Source: Parendozoicomonas haliclonae
GTDB lineage: Bacteria; Pseudomonadota; Gammaproteobacteria; Pseudomonadales; Endozoicomonadaceae
NCBI RefSeq assembly: GCF_900174585.1
Contig: NZ_FWPT01000005.1
Span: forward strand, 394,275 to 458,274
Direction of reading: 5' to 3'
DNA: 64,000 nt
This document shows positions 39,226-49,342 of this stretch, piece by piece. Made by a program: the position numbers and the translations under genes. The stretch's first letter is position 1. Each line of letters opens with the position of its first letter. Under the pieces are notes generated by a model. The model ran no database searches, was not told where the DNA came from, and saw nothing but the letters and a program-made list of their open reading frames with translations.

Positions 39226-40290
39226 ATGTCCGATATGAAAGATTCACAGCGTCGTTCACTTGTTTTCACCGTTCTGGATGATATGAAGAACGCCGGAGAG
39301 AAGATCACGGCTCAGAAACTGGCAACCCAGGCCAAAATGGGTAAACAGACCGTTCTCCCCTATTACCGGGAGTGGCAGGAGCTGGAAATACTGGGAGAGA
39401 GTGAAGAAGTAGAGCTGTCCCAGGAGCTGATCCGGGTAATCAAACGTGAGATCGCCAAGGAGAAGTTCCGTCAGGGCGAACAGCTGCGCGAAATTCAGGA
39501 TCAACTGGATGAAGAGCGAGATCACTACGCCGCTCAATCGGAAGTCTGGAGACAGCAGCTAGAGGAGCTGCAGGAAAACCTGCAAAAGCAGGAAGCGGCC
39601 AATACTGAGCTCAGCCAGCAGAATCAATCCCTGCGGGAAACGGAAGCCGAGCTGCGCACCAAGCTCTCCACCCTCTCTGACAAGAACGAAAGCCTGCAGA
39701 AAGACACTGATAAGCTTGAACAAAAACTGGAGCAGGAAGCCAAACGCGCTGAGCAGGCACTGGCTGAGCAGGAACGCCGCCTCGACGAATCACACAGCAA
39801 GATTGTCGATCACTGGCTGAAAGTGCTGGATGAAGAGCGCCGGGAAAAAGCCCGGGCGCAAAAACAGGCTGAGAAAGCCGAGTCTGAACGCCAGCTGCTC
39901 AGCAAAGATAAATCACGGCTGGAAGACCAGCTGGAATATGAAAAGCGTGCTCACCGTACGACCACGGAACAATTGGGAACAGCGGAGCAGAAAGCCAGCC
40001 TGATGGCCGAACTGCAGGCCCAGCACGACAAACTGATTCATGGACTGGGTCGTCCGGAAAACCCTGAGCAAGCCCTACAGCAGCTACAGGAGCAAGTCGC
40101 CCTCTTTAAAGAGAATCAGCAAAACCTGCGACTGATTGAAGAGGAACTGAAGCGAACCCAGAAACAAAATGCAGAACAGACCGAAGCCATGGATAGCCTG
40201 TCCAAAGAAAATCGTACCCTGCTGGAACAGGCGATTCGCCTCGAAGCCCGGCTGGAAGGTATCCAGCTGGCTAAAGGCATAACCTCTTAA
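39226..40290 (+). CDS. KfrA-like DNA-binding coiled-coil protein
   Basis: The 354-residue protein has an N-terminal helical DNA-binding region (residues 1-~65; GEKITAQKLATQAKMGKQTV followed by YYREW, as in the KfrA N-terminal domain). It continues as an almost unbroken Glu/Gln/Lys-rich coiled coil to residue ~345. Plasmid KfrA forms filaments, represses its own gene and helps partitioning. Here no plasmid replication or partition genes are near, so it is a chromosomal homologue, perhaps a nucleoid or stress-adaptive protein. The two strong palindromes just upstream support autoregulation. The ATG at 39235 is an alternative start. Confidence 0.8.
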   Translation: MSDMKDSQRRSLVFTVLDDMKNAGEKITAQKLATQAKMGKQTVLPYYREWQELEILGESEEVELSQELIRVIKREIAKEKFRQGEQLREIQDQLDEERDHYAAQSEVWRQQLEELQENLQKQEAANTELSQQNQSLRETEAELRTKLSTLSDKNESLQKDTDKLEQKLEQEAKRAEQALAEQERRLDESHSKIVDHWLKVLDEERREKARAQKQAEKAESERQLLSKDKSRLEDQLEYEKRAHRTTTEQLGTAEQKASLMAELQAQHDKLIHGLGRPENPEQALQQLQEQVALFKENQQNLRLIEEELKRTQKQNAEQTEAMDSLSKENRTLLEQAIRLEARLEGIQLAKGITS

Positions 40291-40315
40291 CCCCTGCCTT
40301 CTGCAAAGACCAATA

Positions 40316-40351
40316 GCAAGCCATGCTGACAACTCTGCCAGCATGGCTTGC
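40316..40351 (+). terminator. Strong hairpin after the KfrA-like gene
   Basis: GCAAGCCATGCTG/CAGCATGGCTTGC is a perfect 13-base stem with a 10-base loop, 26 bases after the stop. No T-run follows, so it is either a U-less terminator or an mRNA 3' stabiliser. Confidence 0.55.
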
Positions 40352-40419
40352 CGGCAGAAAACTTATCCTGCTCGAGAAGGCCAAATACTCTTTACCACTG
40401 ATATAAGACCGGTAGATCC

Positions 40420-40929
40420 ATGCAAGGAAGCCATCGGAGCCAAATTCTCAGGCAGGAGCACTGTCTGAACATGTTAGAAGAGCCCGCTCCGCCACCACGT
40501 TATTATGGTCGCAGACCGCTCCAGAGAACTGGCAGCTGGCATGGAACCACGGTTACTCGTCAGGATATTACCGACCCAAAACTGCGAAGAAAAAATCGTC
40601 AGGCCTTTGTAGATTTTGCCTGTCAGGTCATTCAGAGTGAGCTGGACAGTATTCGCCGAAAGTTTATCGCTGGTAACGACAAACTCATCGAGGCCGATCG
40701 TAAAATAACAGTGGTAACCAGCCAGATAACCAAGCAGTTTCCGGGACGAAGAAGTAACAGGCTGAAAAAATACAAATCCATAAGCGCAATGGGCAGCCTG
40801 CTCACCAGCAGGCCACCATCACTGGCTCTACTCCCGGAACCCACTCTCTATCAGCATAAAAATACAGAGGCTTCTCACAGAGCCAGAGACTCACGATGCA
40901 AAACCCCTAAAAAAGTACACTTTCAATAA
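40420..40929 (+). CDS. Small basic protein of unknown function
   Basis: The 169-residue product is rich in Arg, Lys and Ser (GRRSNRLKKYKS, RARDSRCKTPKK) with a central helix (RQAFVDFACQVIQSELDSIR). There is no signal peptide and no known motif. The start is uncertain: ATG 40420 has no clear ribosome site, while ATG 40471 has AGGAG 12 bases before it. It converges on rraA with 5 bases between stops. A nucleic-acid-binding role is possible from the charge only. Confidence 0.5.
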   Translation: MQGSHRSQILRQEHCLNMLEEPAPPPRYYGRRPLQRTGSWHGTTVTRQDITDPKLRRKNRQAFVDFACQVIQSELDSIRRKFIAGNDKLIEADRKITVVTSQITKQFPGRRSNRLKKYKSISAMGSLLTSRPPSLALLPEPTLYQHKNTEASHRARDSRCKTPKKVHFQ

Positions 40930-40934
40930 ATAGC

Positions 40935-41420
40935 TCAGGGCATGCTCAATGGTTCCTTGGACACAATAATCCCGTTATTGTCGGCATAAATATAATCACC
41001 CGGGCGAATCGTGACCCCGTGAAAAGTCACCGGAATATTCACCTCACCAATGCCCTTCTTATCGGTCTTCATCGGATGTGAGCCCAGCGCCTGAACACCC
41101 AGAGGCAGTTCGGCCAACACATCGACATCCCGAACACAGCCGTACATGATAATCCCGGCCCAGCCATTCTTGACGGCCTTCTCTGCCAGCATATCGCCCA
41201 AACAGGCCCGACGCATGGAACCACCGGCATCAACCACCATCACCCGGCCCAAACCCGCCTCATCTACCAGCTCTTTCACCCGAGAGTTATCTTCAAAGCA
41301 CTTGACCGTTATCACCTCGCCACCAAAAGAGCTGAGGCCACCGTAATTACGAAAACCGGGATCCAGCGCCTGAACCAGTTCCGGATAAGCATCACAGAGG
41401 TCAGGTGTTACATAGGTCAT
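40935..41420 (-). CDS. rraA: Regulator of ribonuclease E activity A
   Basis: RraA binds RNase E and inhibits its endonuclease action. The 161-residue length and the blocks [50 protein letters not shown] and [13 protein letters not shown] are those of RraA trimers. The fold is shared with HMG/CHA aldolases; the G-x(20)-R-D-like motif is partly present, so residual aldolase function cannot be excluded. It is a stand-alone gene. Confidence 0.92.
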   Translation of the reverse strand: MTYVTPDLCDAYPELVQALDPGFRNYGGLSSFGGEVITVKCFEDNSRVKELVDEAGLGRVMVVDAGGSMRRACLGDMLAEKAVKNGWAGIIMYGCVRDVDVLAELPLGVQALGSHPMKTDKKGIGEVNIPVTFHGVTIRPGDYIYADNNGIIVSKEPLSMP

Positions 41421-41549
41421 AGCGAAATCTCTTGTTCTGTTTATAGGTTTTCGATGTCGTTTGCCACGGGAGGCATCAGCATTATTCCATTAGCGCCCGT
41501 GTGCTTCAAACTGACTAAGCTGATAAAGAGACAACAGGGAGCACCAGCC

Positions 41550-42140
41550 ATGGGTGTAGGCAGAATAGACGGCAGCGATCGGACCGCCAGCAACGATATC
41601 CTCGATAACAGCATTCAGCCCCCAGAACCATCTGTTGGCCACCATGGCACCCGCATGGTTTATCAGGTGATTCCTCAACAACTGTTCAAGAAACTGACCA
41701 AAGCGGAAAAGGATATTATTCGTCAGGCTGAACGTATTGCTCGCCGGGAAGAGCGCCGTGCCATGCGCGAAGCCAAGAAGTCCGCGCTGGAAAATGAAAC
41801 TGTGACTGCGGTGGAATCTGGCCAGGACCGTGGCACGGTAGATTTCAGTGACCCTTATGCCGTGGTGCTGGAACTGGCCAAGATGGCAGATGGCATGGAA
41901 AACAGCCAGAATCCCAAAGTCGTCTTAATGCTAACCGAAACCATCAATCAGATGCTCAAGCAAATTCACGAGCAGGAAGAGAGACGCGCCGAGAACCGCC
42001 GGGAAGAACAGGAGCAGGAGGAACAGGACCGCAAGACCTATGAGCAGCGTCGCCAGCAGGATGACCATATCCGCCAGCAACAGCTGCAGAGAATTGAGCA
42101 GGAAAACAGCCAAAGGCAGAACCGGCTAAACAACACCTAA
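41550..42140 (+). CDS. Charged coiled-coil protein of unknown function
   Basis: From ATG 41550 (AGGGAG upstream) the product is 196 residues. It has a short disordered N-terminus, a helical Arg/Glu-rich stretch (AERIARREERRAMREAKKSA), a middle part (DPYAVVLELAKMADGMENSQ) and a C-terminal Glu/Gln/Arg-rich coiled coil. A longer reading to 41454 is open but lacks a ribosome site. There is no signal peptide. It converges on mmsB. Family not recognised. Confidence 0.55.
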   Translation: MGVGRIDGSDRTASNDILDNSIQPPEPSVGHHGTRMVYQVIPQQLFKKLTKAEKDIIRQAERIARREERRAMREAKKSALENETVTAVESGQDRGTVDFSDPYAVVLELAKMADGMENSQNPKVVLMLTETINQMLKQIHEQEERRAENRREEQEQEEQDRKTYEQRRQQDDHIRQQQLQRIEQENSQRQNRLNNT

Positions 42141-42178
42141 GCTCTGCCCAACGGCTTCACCTTTGATAACGGCTATTT

Positions 42179-43060
42179 CTATTTCTGATAAGCGCGGAAG
42201 ATACTGGAGAAATCCAGCGAGCCATTACCGGCTTCCGCATGTTGCCCAAACAAGCTTCGGGCCAGATCTCCCATCGGCGTATCCTGCTGACTCTGACTGG
42301 CAATCTCAGCAGCCAGCCCCAGATCCTTCAACATCAGATCCACCATAAAACCGCCCTGGTAGTCTTTACTGGCCGGTACGCCATCCATCACACCCGGCAC
42401 CGGATTATATTTTTCCAGAGACCAGTTGGCACCTGAACTTTGCAGCATAATATCCGACAGTACCTTAGGATCCATGCCATTGGCCTGCCCCAGAGCCAGA
42501 GCTTCGGCCGTCCCGGCCATATGGATGGCCAGCAGCATGTTATTGCACATTTTCACCAGCTGACCGCAGCCCACCTTGCCGGCATGGAAAATATTCTTGC
42601 CCATATGAGCCAGCACTGGTTTGGCTCGTTCAAAAGCCGCATCCTCACCACCTACCATAAAGGTCAAGGTGCCCGCGGCCGCACCAGCTGTTCCTCCAGA
42701 TACTGGCGCATCGAGGAAAACCAGCCCTTCCATATGAGCCTTTTCCGCCATATCCCGTGCCGTTGAGAGATCAATGGTGCTGCAATCAATCACCAGGGTG
42801 TTGGGCATCAGCTGTCCGAACAGATTACCCTCACCAGCATAAAGATCACGAACAATCTGTCCATTGGGCAGCATGGAGATCACCACATCAGCACCACTGG
42901 CCGCTTCGGCCGGTGTCTCGGCAACCTCTCCGCCAATCTCCCGAAATGCCACCAGTGATTCCGGTGACAGATCAAAACCCTTAACGGCATAGCCCGCCTT
43001 TACCAGGTTGGCCGCCATTGGCCCGCCCATATTCCCCAAACCAAAAAACGCAATATTCAT
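42179..43060 (-). CDS. mmsB: 3-Hydroxyisobutyrate dehydrogenase
   Basis: It oxidises 3-hydroxyisobutyrate to methylmalonate semialdehyde with NAD+ in valine degradation. The 293-residue protein shows the Rossmann motif FFGLGNMGGPMAANL, the substrate block FLDAPVSGGTAGAAAGTLTF, and the catalytic-lysine segment GCGQLVKMCNNMLL. ATG 43060 follows TGAGGT; an upstream in-frame ATG would overlap mmsA. It is the second gene of an operon with mmsA, 23 bases apart. Confidence 0.94.
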   Translation of the reverse strand: MNIAFFGLGNMGGPMAANLVKAGYAVKGFDLSPESLVAFREIGGEVAETPAEAASGADVVISMLPNGQIVRDLYAGEGNLFGQLMPNTLVIDCSTIDLSTARDMAEKAHMEGLVFLDAPVSGGTAGAAAGTLTFMVGGEDAAFERAKPVLAHMGKNIFHAGKVGCGQLVKMCNNMLLAIHMAGTAEALALGQANGMDPKVLSDIMLQSSGANWSLEKYNPVPGVMDGVPASKDYQGGFMVDLMLKDLGLAAEIASQSQQDTPMGDLARSLFGQHAEAGNGSLDFSSIFRAYQK

Positions 43061-43083
43061 AGAGACCTCACTTTTTATTTTCA

Positions 43084-44592
43084 TTATTTGAGGTTAATGG
43101 TCATATTCGGGCCGCTCGTTGCCTGGCTTGATTCAAAGCTTGGCTCAAACCAACGACTGGTGACTGTTTTGGTTTCGGTATAAAAACGCACCGCCTGCTT
43201 GCCGTAAGCATGCTGATCGCCATAGAACGAACCTTTCCAGCCGGTAAAGGAGAAAAACGGCAGTGGTACCGGAATCGGAATATTGATACCCACCTGCCCG
43301 ACTTCCACCTCATGGCGATAACGGCGGGCAATGGCGCCACTGTCGGTAAAGATTGAAGTACCATTGCCATAAGGACTGTTATTTACAATCTCCAGCGCAT
43401 CATCAAAGCCGTCGACTTCCATACAGCACAGCACAGGGCCAAAGATCTCTTCTTTATAGATATCCATCTCGGGAGTCACACCACTGAATAAGGTTGGGCC
43501 TACCCAATTCCCCTCAAGGTGACCATCAACAGCGCACTCGGAACCATCCAGCAGACAGGTGGCTCCCTCCTCCTTACCACGAGCAATCAAACCAAGCACC
43601 CGCTCTTTGGCCTGCGGGCTAATCAAGGGACCGTAGGCGGCTCCACTGTCATTCCAGGCTCCCGGGCGCACCTTGGCCAGCGCCTCTCTGATTTCCGGCA
43701 ACCAGTCCCGGGCTTCACCAACAAGCACCGCAACACTGATCGCCATACACCGCTGGCCTGCCGCGCCGACTGAGGCACCGACAATATTATTGATCACCTG
43801 TTGTTTGTTGGCATCCGGCATCACCACCATATGGTTCTTGGCACCGGCAAAGCACTGGGCGCGCTTCAGATGGTCGGTCGCAGTCCGGTAAACATGCTGG
43901 CCGACGTTGACCGAGCCCACAAACGACACGGCTTTAATATCATCGTGGGTCAGCAAGGTATCCACCTGCTCCTTACCACCATGAACCACCTGCAGAACAC
44001 CTTCCGGCGCTCCGGCTTCACGGAACAGTTCCGCCAGTCGCATAGGGGTATGGGGATCCTGCTCCGAAGGTTTGAGAATAAAGGTATTGCCACAGGCCAC
44101 CGCCATCGGGAACATCCAGAGCGGTATCATCGCTGGAAAGTTAAAAGGGGTAATACCGGCACAGACGCCCAGCGGCTGGATATAACTGACGGTATCAATG
44201 CCCGGGGCCACATTCTCGACCGACTCACCCATTAACATGGGGGCAACATTGGCCGCCTGCTCAACCACTTCAATCCCACGCCAGACATCACCCTTGGCAT
44301 CTTCAAAAACCTTGCCGGTCTCGCGGCTAAGAATTTCGGCCAGCTCATCATGGTGTTCTTTCAACAAGGCCTGATAACGCAGCATGAGACGAGAACGTTC
44401 CGGCACAGCAACATTGCGCCAGCTCTTGAATGCCTTTCCTGCATCGGCAATAGCCTGCTGCATTTCATCGGGGGTTGTCAGTGGGGCTTCAGAAATCACT
44501 TCGCCGGTGGCTGGATTGGTCACCGGAATGGTGGCAGTGGCCGAAGAATTGACGCACTGGTTATTCAGAAACAGAGGGACACGCTGAGTCAT
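43084..44592 (-). CDS. mmsA: Methylmalonate-semialdehyde dehydrogenase, CoA-acylating
   Basis: It turns methylmalonate semialdehyde into propionyl-CoA and CO2. The 502-residue aldehyde dehydrogenase has the catalytic cysteine at 282 ([15 protein letters not shown]), the NAD block [16 protein letters not shown] and the family-specific [11 protein letters not shown]. The propionyl-CoA produced is the substrate of the methylcitrate operon starting 6 kb further on. Its gene is the first of the mmsA-mmsB pair. Confidence 0.96.
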   Translation of the reverse strand: MTQRVPLFLNNQCVNSSATATIPVTNPATGEVISEAPLTTPDEMQQAIADAGKAFKSWRNVAVPERSRLMLRYQALLKEHHDELAEILSRETGKVFEDAKGDVWRGIEVVEQAANVAPMLMGESVENVAPGIDTVSYIQPLGVCAGITPFNFPAMIPLWMFPMAVACGNTFILKPSEQDPHTPMRLAELFREAGAPEGVLQVVHGGKEQVDTLLTHDDIKAVSFVGSVNVGQHVYRTATDHLKRAQCFAGAKNHMVVMPDANKQQVINNIVGASVGAAGQRCMAISVAVLVGEARDWLPEIREALAKVRPGAWNDSGAAYGPLISPQAKERVLGLIARGKEEGATCLLDGSECAVDGHLEGNWVGPTLFSGVTPEMDIYKEEIFGPVLCCMEVDGFDDALEIVNNSPYGNGTSIFTDSGAIARRYRHEVEVGQVGINIPIPVPLPFFSFTGWKGSFYGDQHAYGKQAVRFYTETKTVTSRWFEPSFESSQATSGPNMTINLK

Positions 44593-44699
44593 ACTGTGGC
44601 TCCATTTATTATTGTTTTTTCACTGCCAGCTTGTGCGGTGGTGATCACGCTCAGTGTCTATGCTCATGGCTCTCATATCTGTATCGAGGATGAGATCCC

Positions 44700-45302
44700 A
44701 TGATAGAAGGTGATAAAGAATTCCTACAGAATCCACGCACACGCATACCCTTCCACTGTATCAGGAAATACGCCCGCCTCGTAGCTTTGGGGAGCTGCGC
44801 CAGTGTTATCATTTGTATCCAGAACACACAGGCGGCCACTCTGTTTTTTGATGACCAGACAGCCGCCAGCAGCTATGGCTTCAGCGCCAAAGCCACCGGG
44901 TTTAAAGGGGACGCCCTGAAGTACTTCACCAAGGTGAATGGTCATACCTATACCATTGGCAATGTCAGCTCCCAGGGCAACGATATTCCCAACAGCACCA
45001 ATATCAGTCTGCAGAATGTTAACGACGATACCCACCCGACAATGGGTGCCTTTCCCCAGGGCAGTCTGGGTTGGTCGTTTGATGGCAGCTCCACCGCTAA
45101 TCCAACCTATACCTTTACCGTGTTTGCCGGCGGTAAATATTATTACCCCGATGAACGCAGCTACAGCATAACAATCACAGTCGATGGCAAAGGATTGGGA
45201 ACTGTGAATACCAATACCTCATCCGACTGGCATCCCACCCACTTTAACAAGATACCTTTCAATAAAAACAGCAAGATAGACGTCGTTCTTAAACCACTTT
45301 AA
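44700..45302 (+). CDS. Secreted protein of unknown function
   Basis: The 200-residue product has a positively charged N-terminus and a hydrophobic segment (LVALGSCASVIICIQ, residues ~27-42) ending NTQAA, consistent with a signal peptide. The mature part is rich in Ser, Thr, Asn and Tyr with beta-strand character (YTFTVFAGGKYYYPDERSYS). This fits an extracellular beta-sandwich, but I do not recognise a family. It is a single gene between mmsA and prpF. Confidence 0.65.
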   Translation: MIEGDKEFLQNPRTRIPFHCIRKYARLVALGSCASVIICIQNTQAATLFFDDQTAASSYGFSAKATGFKGDALKYFTKVNGHTYTIGNVSSQGNDIPNSTNISLQNVNDDTHPTMGAFPQGSLGWSFDGSSTANPTYTFTVFAGGKYYYPDERSYSITITVDGKGLGTVNTNTSSDWHPTHFNKIPFNKNSKIDVVLKPL

Positions 45303-45313
45303 TGCACGCGAAT

Positions 45314-45342
45314 AAAAAGCCCGGCAGTCAAACTGTCGGGCT
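45314..45342 (-). terminator. Terminator of the methylcitrate operon
   Basis: AGCCCGGCAGT/ACTGTCGGGCT (one G-T pair) with loop CAA. The T-run is on the minus strand, 33 bases past the prpF stop, so it mainly ends the prp operon. Confidence 0.85.
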
Positions 45343-45374
45343 CGCGTTTAATAAAGAAGGTCTTTTAGTGCTGC

Positions 45375-46562
45375 TTAAACATCCAGAGTTTCAGCAGGTA
45401 CCCTGACCCAGCCTTCCATCAGTACACGGGCACTTCGACTCATAATGGCTTTGGTCGCAATCCAGTTCCCATTCACCAACTTTGCTTCTGCACCAACACG
45501 TAGCGTTCCCGAGGGATGACCAAAACGGACAGCATCACGCTCACCGCCACCGGCCGCCAGATTGACCAACGTGCCAGGAATCGCTGCTGCAGTCCCGATC
45601 GCCACGGCTGCAGTGCCCATCATCGCATGGTGCAGCTTCCCCATCGACAGCGCCCGTACCAGCAGATCAACACTCTCTGCTGCAACCTCTTTACCGCTGG
45701 TAGATGTGTAGCTTCTAGGCTCAGAGACAAAGGCAATCTTCGGTGTATGCTGACGGCTGGCCGCTTCGGCAATATCAGAGATCAAACCCATCTTCACCGC
45801 ACCATAGGCACGGATAGTTTCAAACCGGGCCAGAGCATCAGCGTCGCCATTGATAGCATCCTGAAGCTCGGTACCGGTATAGCCAATATCTTCTGCATTC
45901 ACGAAGATGGTCGGGATACCGGCATTGATCATGGTGGCCTTAAAGGTGCCAACATCAGGCACCTCAAGTTCATCTACCAGATTGCCGGTCGGGAACATAC
46001 TGCCTTCACCGTCGGCCGGATCCATAAACTCAATTTGCACTTCTGCTGCCGGGAAGGTCACCCCATCCAGTTCAAAGTCGCCGGTTTCCTGCACTTCACC
46101 ATTGGTGATCGGAACATGGGCAACGATGGTCTTCTGAATATTCACCTGCCAGATACGGACGACGGCAATGCCAGTCTCGGGAATACGATCCGCATCCACC
46201 ATTCCCTTGCTAATGGCAAAGGCACCCACAGCGGCAGTCAGATTGCCGCAGTTACCACTCCAGTCAACAAATGGCTTATCAATAGAGACTTGCCCAAACA
46301 GATAATCAACATCATGATCCGCTTTCGTACTCTTATCGAGAATCACCGTTTTGCTGGTGCTGGATGTAGCACCACCCATGCCATCAATCTGCTTGGCATA
46401 AGGATCCGGGCTGCCAATCACCCGTAACAGCAAAGCATCACGAACTGCGCCTGACTGCTGGGCAGCCTCGGGCAGATCGGTGCGGGCGAAGAAGACGCCT
46501 TTGCTGGTACCGCCACGCATATAGGTGGCGGGCACTTTTATCTGTCGTTTAAAGCTGGTCAT
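45375..46562 (-). CDS. prpF: 2-Methylaconitate isomerase PrpF (AcnD accessory protein)
   Basis: PrpF interconverts trans- and cis-2-methylaconitate so that AcnD-type dehydration can proceed. The 395-residue protein starts VPATYMRGGTSKGVFF, continues DGMGGATSSTSK and DWSGNCGNLTAAVG, with the Cys and Lys of the diaminopimelate-epimerase-like site. It overlaps acnD by 4 bases (ATGA). Its presence with acnD marks the AcnD/PrpF variant of the methylcitrate cycle instead of PrpD. Confidence 0.95.
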   Translation of the reverse strand: MTSFKRQIKVPATYMRGGTSKGVFFARTDLPEAAQQSGAVRDALLLRVIGSPDPYAKQIDGMGGATSSTSKTVILDKSTKADHDVDYLFGQVSIDKPFVDWSGNCGNLTAAVGAFAISKGMVDADRIPETGIAVVRIWQVNIQKTIVAHVPITNGEVQETGDFELDGVTFPAAEVQIEFMDPADGEGSMFPTGNLVDELEVPDVGTFKATMINAGIPTIFVNAEDIGYTGTELQDAINGDADALARFETIRAYGAVKMGLISDIAEAASRQHTPKIAFVSEPRSYTSTSGKEVAAESVDLLVRALSMGKLHHAMMGTAAVAIGTAAAIPGTLVNLAAGGGERDAVRFGHPSGTLRVGAEAKLVNGNWIATKAIMSRSARVLMEGWVRVPAETLDV

Positions 46563-49168
46563 GCCTCATCACCCTGAGCCAGGAAATCCTTGGCAAAACG
46601 CTGCAGCACACCGCCAGCGGCATACACGGAGATTTCCTCAGCAGTATCAAGACGGCAGGTGACAGGCACTTCAATGGTTGCGCCATTCACGCGATGAACA
46701 ATCAGAGTCAGCGTGGCACCCGGTGTCCGCTCTCCAACAACATCATAAGTTTCGGTACCATCCAGCCCCAACGTTTTGCGGGTGGTGCCTTCCTTAAACT
46801 GCAGTGGCAGAACACCCATACCCACCAGATTGGTACGATGGATACGCTCAAAGCCTTCGGCAACAATCGCTTCAACACCTGCCAGACGCACACCTTTGGC
46901 CGCCCAGTCCCGTGAAGAGCCCTGCCCATAGTCTGCACCGGCAACAATAATCAGCGGCTGCTTGCGCTTCATATAGGTTTCGATGGCTTCCCACATCCGG
47001 GTCTCTTTACCTTCCGGCTCGATACGAGCCAGAGAACCCTGCTTTACACTGCCCTCGTTGTCGAGGCACATCTCATTCAGCAGTTTTGGGTTGGCAAAGG
47101 TGGCACGCTGGGCGGTCAGGTGATCACCTCGGTGGGTGGCGTAAGAGTTAAAGTCCTCTTCCGGCAGCCCCATCTTGGCCAGATATTCACCCGCCGCACT
47201 GGACGCCAGAATAGCGTTCGATGGTGACAGATGGTCGGTAGTGATATTGTCACCCAGCACTGCCAACGGACGCATACCCTTAAGAGTTCTCTCACCGGCC
47301 AGTGCACCCTCCCAATACGGCGGACGACGGATATAGGTACTCATTGGGCGCCAGTCGTACAGCGGGCTTTCTGCTTCTGTGATCTTGCCCAGATCAAACA
47401 TCGGGATATAAACCTGCTGGAACTGCTCCGGCTTTACAAACTGGCTGACAATGGCATCAATCTCTTCATCCGCAGGCCAGATATCCTGCAGGGTGATCGG
47501 GTTGCCGTCTTTATCGGTGCCCAGCACATCCCTCTCGATATCGAAACGCACTGTACCGGCAATGGCATAAGCGACAACCAGCGGCGGTGAGGCCAGGAAT
47601 GCCTGCTTGGCATAGGGATGGATACGGCCATCAAAGTTCCGGTTACCGGACAGCACGGCCGTGGAGTACAGATCACGATCAATAATTTCCTGCTGAATCT
47701 TGGGATCCAGCGCACCACTCATACCGTTACAGGTGGTGCAGGCATAGGCGACAATACCGAAGCCCAGCTTCTCCATCTCGGAAAGCAGACCCGCTTCTTC
47801 CAGATACAGCTTGGCCACCTTGGAGCCGGGAGCAAAGGAGGATTTTACCCAAGGTTTGCGAACCAGCCCCAGCTCATTGGCCTTCTTAGCCACCAGGCCG
47901 GCAGCCACAACATTGCGAGGATTGGAGGTATTGGTGCAGGAAGTGATGGCAGCAATAATCACGGCCCCATCCGGCATCTTGCCTTCCGCTTCTTCTGCTT
48001 TGGCTTTATCCAGATCAACCGCAATACCGCGCTCTTCCAGAGCAGCCGTCGGCAGACGACGATGAGGGTTTGATGGGCCAGCCAGATTTCTTTCCACGGT
48101 GGAAAGGTCAAAGGTCAGCACCCGCTCGTACTCAGCAGTCGAGAGATCATCCGCCCATAGACCAGTGGTCTTTGCATAGCTCTCAACCAACTCGACCTGC
48201 TCTGGCTCACGACCGGTCAGTTTGAGATAGTCGATGGTCTGTTCATCGATATAGAACATACCGGCCGAGGCACCATACTCCGGCGTCATATTGGAAATGG
48301 TGGCCCGATCACCAATCGACAGGGTTGCAGTGCCTTCCCCAAAGAATTCCAGATAGGCGGAAACCACCTTCTCATTACGCAGGAATTCGGTAATGGCGAG
48401 AACGATATCCGTGGCGGTAATGCCCGGCTTACGCTGACCAACCAGCTCCACACCAACAATATTGGGCAGACGCATCATGGATGGACGACCAAGCATCACG
48501 GTTTCCGCTTCCAGGCCACCGACACCAATCGCGATAACGCCCAATGCATCGACATGAGGCGTATGACTATCCGTACCTACGCAGGTATCCGGATAAGCGA
48601 CACCATCACGGTTCTGAATAACCGGCGACATCCTCTCCAGATTGATCTGGTGCATAATGCCGTTACCGGCCGGAATCACATCCACATTTTTAAAGGCGGT
48701 CTTGGTCCACTCAATAAAGTGGAAACGGTCTTCATTACGGCGATCTTCAATAGCCCGGTTTTTCTCAAAAGCTTCCGGATCAAAACCCGGTGCTTCCACG
48801 GCCAACGAATGATCAACAATCAGCTGGGTAGGAACAACCGGATTCACTTTGGAAGGATCACCGCCCTGCTCGGCAATGGCATCACGCAGACCGGCCAGAT
48901 CAACCAGTGCTGTTTGCCCCAGAATATCGTGGCAAACGACCCGGGCCGGATACCAGGGAAAATCAAGGTCTCTACGGGTTTCTACAATCTGAGTCAGACA
49001 ATCGGTCAGCTGTTCCGGCGCACAGCGACGCACCAGCTGCTCGGCCAGAATGCGGGAGGTATAAGGCAGTTTGGCATAAGCACCGGGCTTGATGGCTTCG
49101 ACCGCTTCACGGGTATCGAAGAAATCAATATCCGTCCCCGGCAGGTTCTTTCTGTATTGCGTGTTCAT
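46559..49168 (-). CDS. acnD: 2-Methylcitrate dehydratase AcnD (Fe/S aconitase family)
   Basis: It dehydrates 2-methylcitrate using a [4Fe-4S] cluster. The 869-residue protein has the aconitase cluster cysteines in AAITSCTNTSNPRN and ACTTCNGMSG, the substrate block GTDSHTPHVDALGVIAIGVG, and the swivel-domain GADYGQGSSRDWAAKG. It could be confused with AcnA, but the prpF overlap and the shorter linker favour AcnD. It is preceded by a 174-base gap with a large inverted repeat. Confidence 0.95.
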   Translation of the reverse strand: MNTQYRKNLPGTDIDFFDTREAVEAIKPGAYAKLPYTSRILAEQLVRRCAPEQLTDCLTQIVETRRDLDFPWYPARVVCHDILGQTALVDLAGLRDAIAEQGGDPSKVNPVVPTQLIVDHSLAVEAPGFDPEAFEKNRAIEDRRNEDRFHFIEWTKTAFKNVDVIPAGNGIMHQINLERMSPVIQNRDGVAYPDTCVGTDSHTPHVDALGVIAIGVGGLEAETVMLGRPSMMRLPNIVGVELVGQRKPGITATDIVLAITEFLRNEKVVSAYLEFFGEGTATLSIGDRATISNMTPEYGASAGMFYIDEQTIDYLKLTGREPEQVELVESYAKTTGLWADDLSTAEYERVLTFDLSTVERNLAGPSNPHRRLPTAALEERGIAVDLDKAKAEEAEGKMPDGAVIIAAITSCTNTSNPRNVVAAGLVAKKANELGLVRKPWVKSSFAPGSKVAKLYLEEAGLLSEMEKLGFGIVAYACTTCNGMSGALDPKIQQEIIDRDLYSTAVLSGNRNFDGRIHPYAKQAFLASPPLVVAYAIAGTVRFDIERDVLGTDKDGNPITLQDIWPADEEIDAIVSQFVKPEQFQQVYIPMFDLGKITEAESPLYDWRPMSTYIRRPPYWEGALAGERTLKGMRPLAVLGDNITTDHLSPSNAILASSAAGEYLAKMGLPEEDFNSYATHRGDHLTAQRATFANPKLLNEMCLDNEGSVKQGSLARIEPEGKETRMWEAIETYMKRKQPLIIVAGADYGQGSSRDWAAKGVRLAGVEAIVAEGFERIHRTNLVGMGVLPLQFKEGTTRKTLGLDGTETYDVVGERTPGATLTLIVHRVNGATIEVPVTCRLDTAEEISVYAAGGVLQRFAKDFLAQGDEA

Positions 49169-49240
49169 CTTTTTATCTCTGGAAACTGCTCTGCAACGTC
49201 GCTATGTAAAAGGTGAGAGGCCAAAGGTGACAGTCGGTGG

Positions 49241-49318
49241 CCTGTTGTTTCCAAAGGCCAGGGATGGCCGATGAGCTCCGCCGGACAGGGACTGTCCATC
49301 GGAGCGGGAAACAACAGG
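49241..49318. repeat. Inverted repeat between prpC and acnD
   Basis: The arms CCTGTTGTTTCC (49241-49252) and GGAAACAACAGG (49307-49318) are perfect and enclose 54 bases with further internal pairing (GGACAG/CTGTCC). It is in the gap of an otherwise tight operon, so it may form an mRNA stem that sets the ratio of the two products. Confidence 0.7.
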
Positions 49319-49342
49319 TTACCGGCGGTCAGCCAGGCACCG

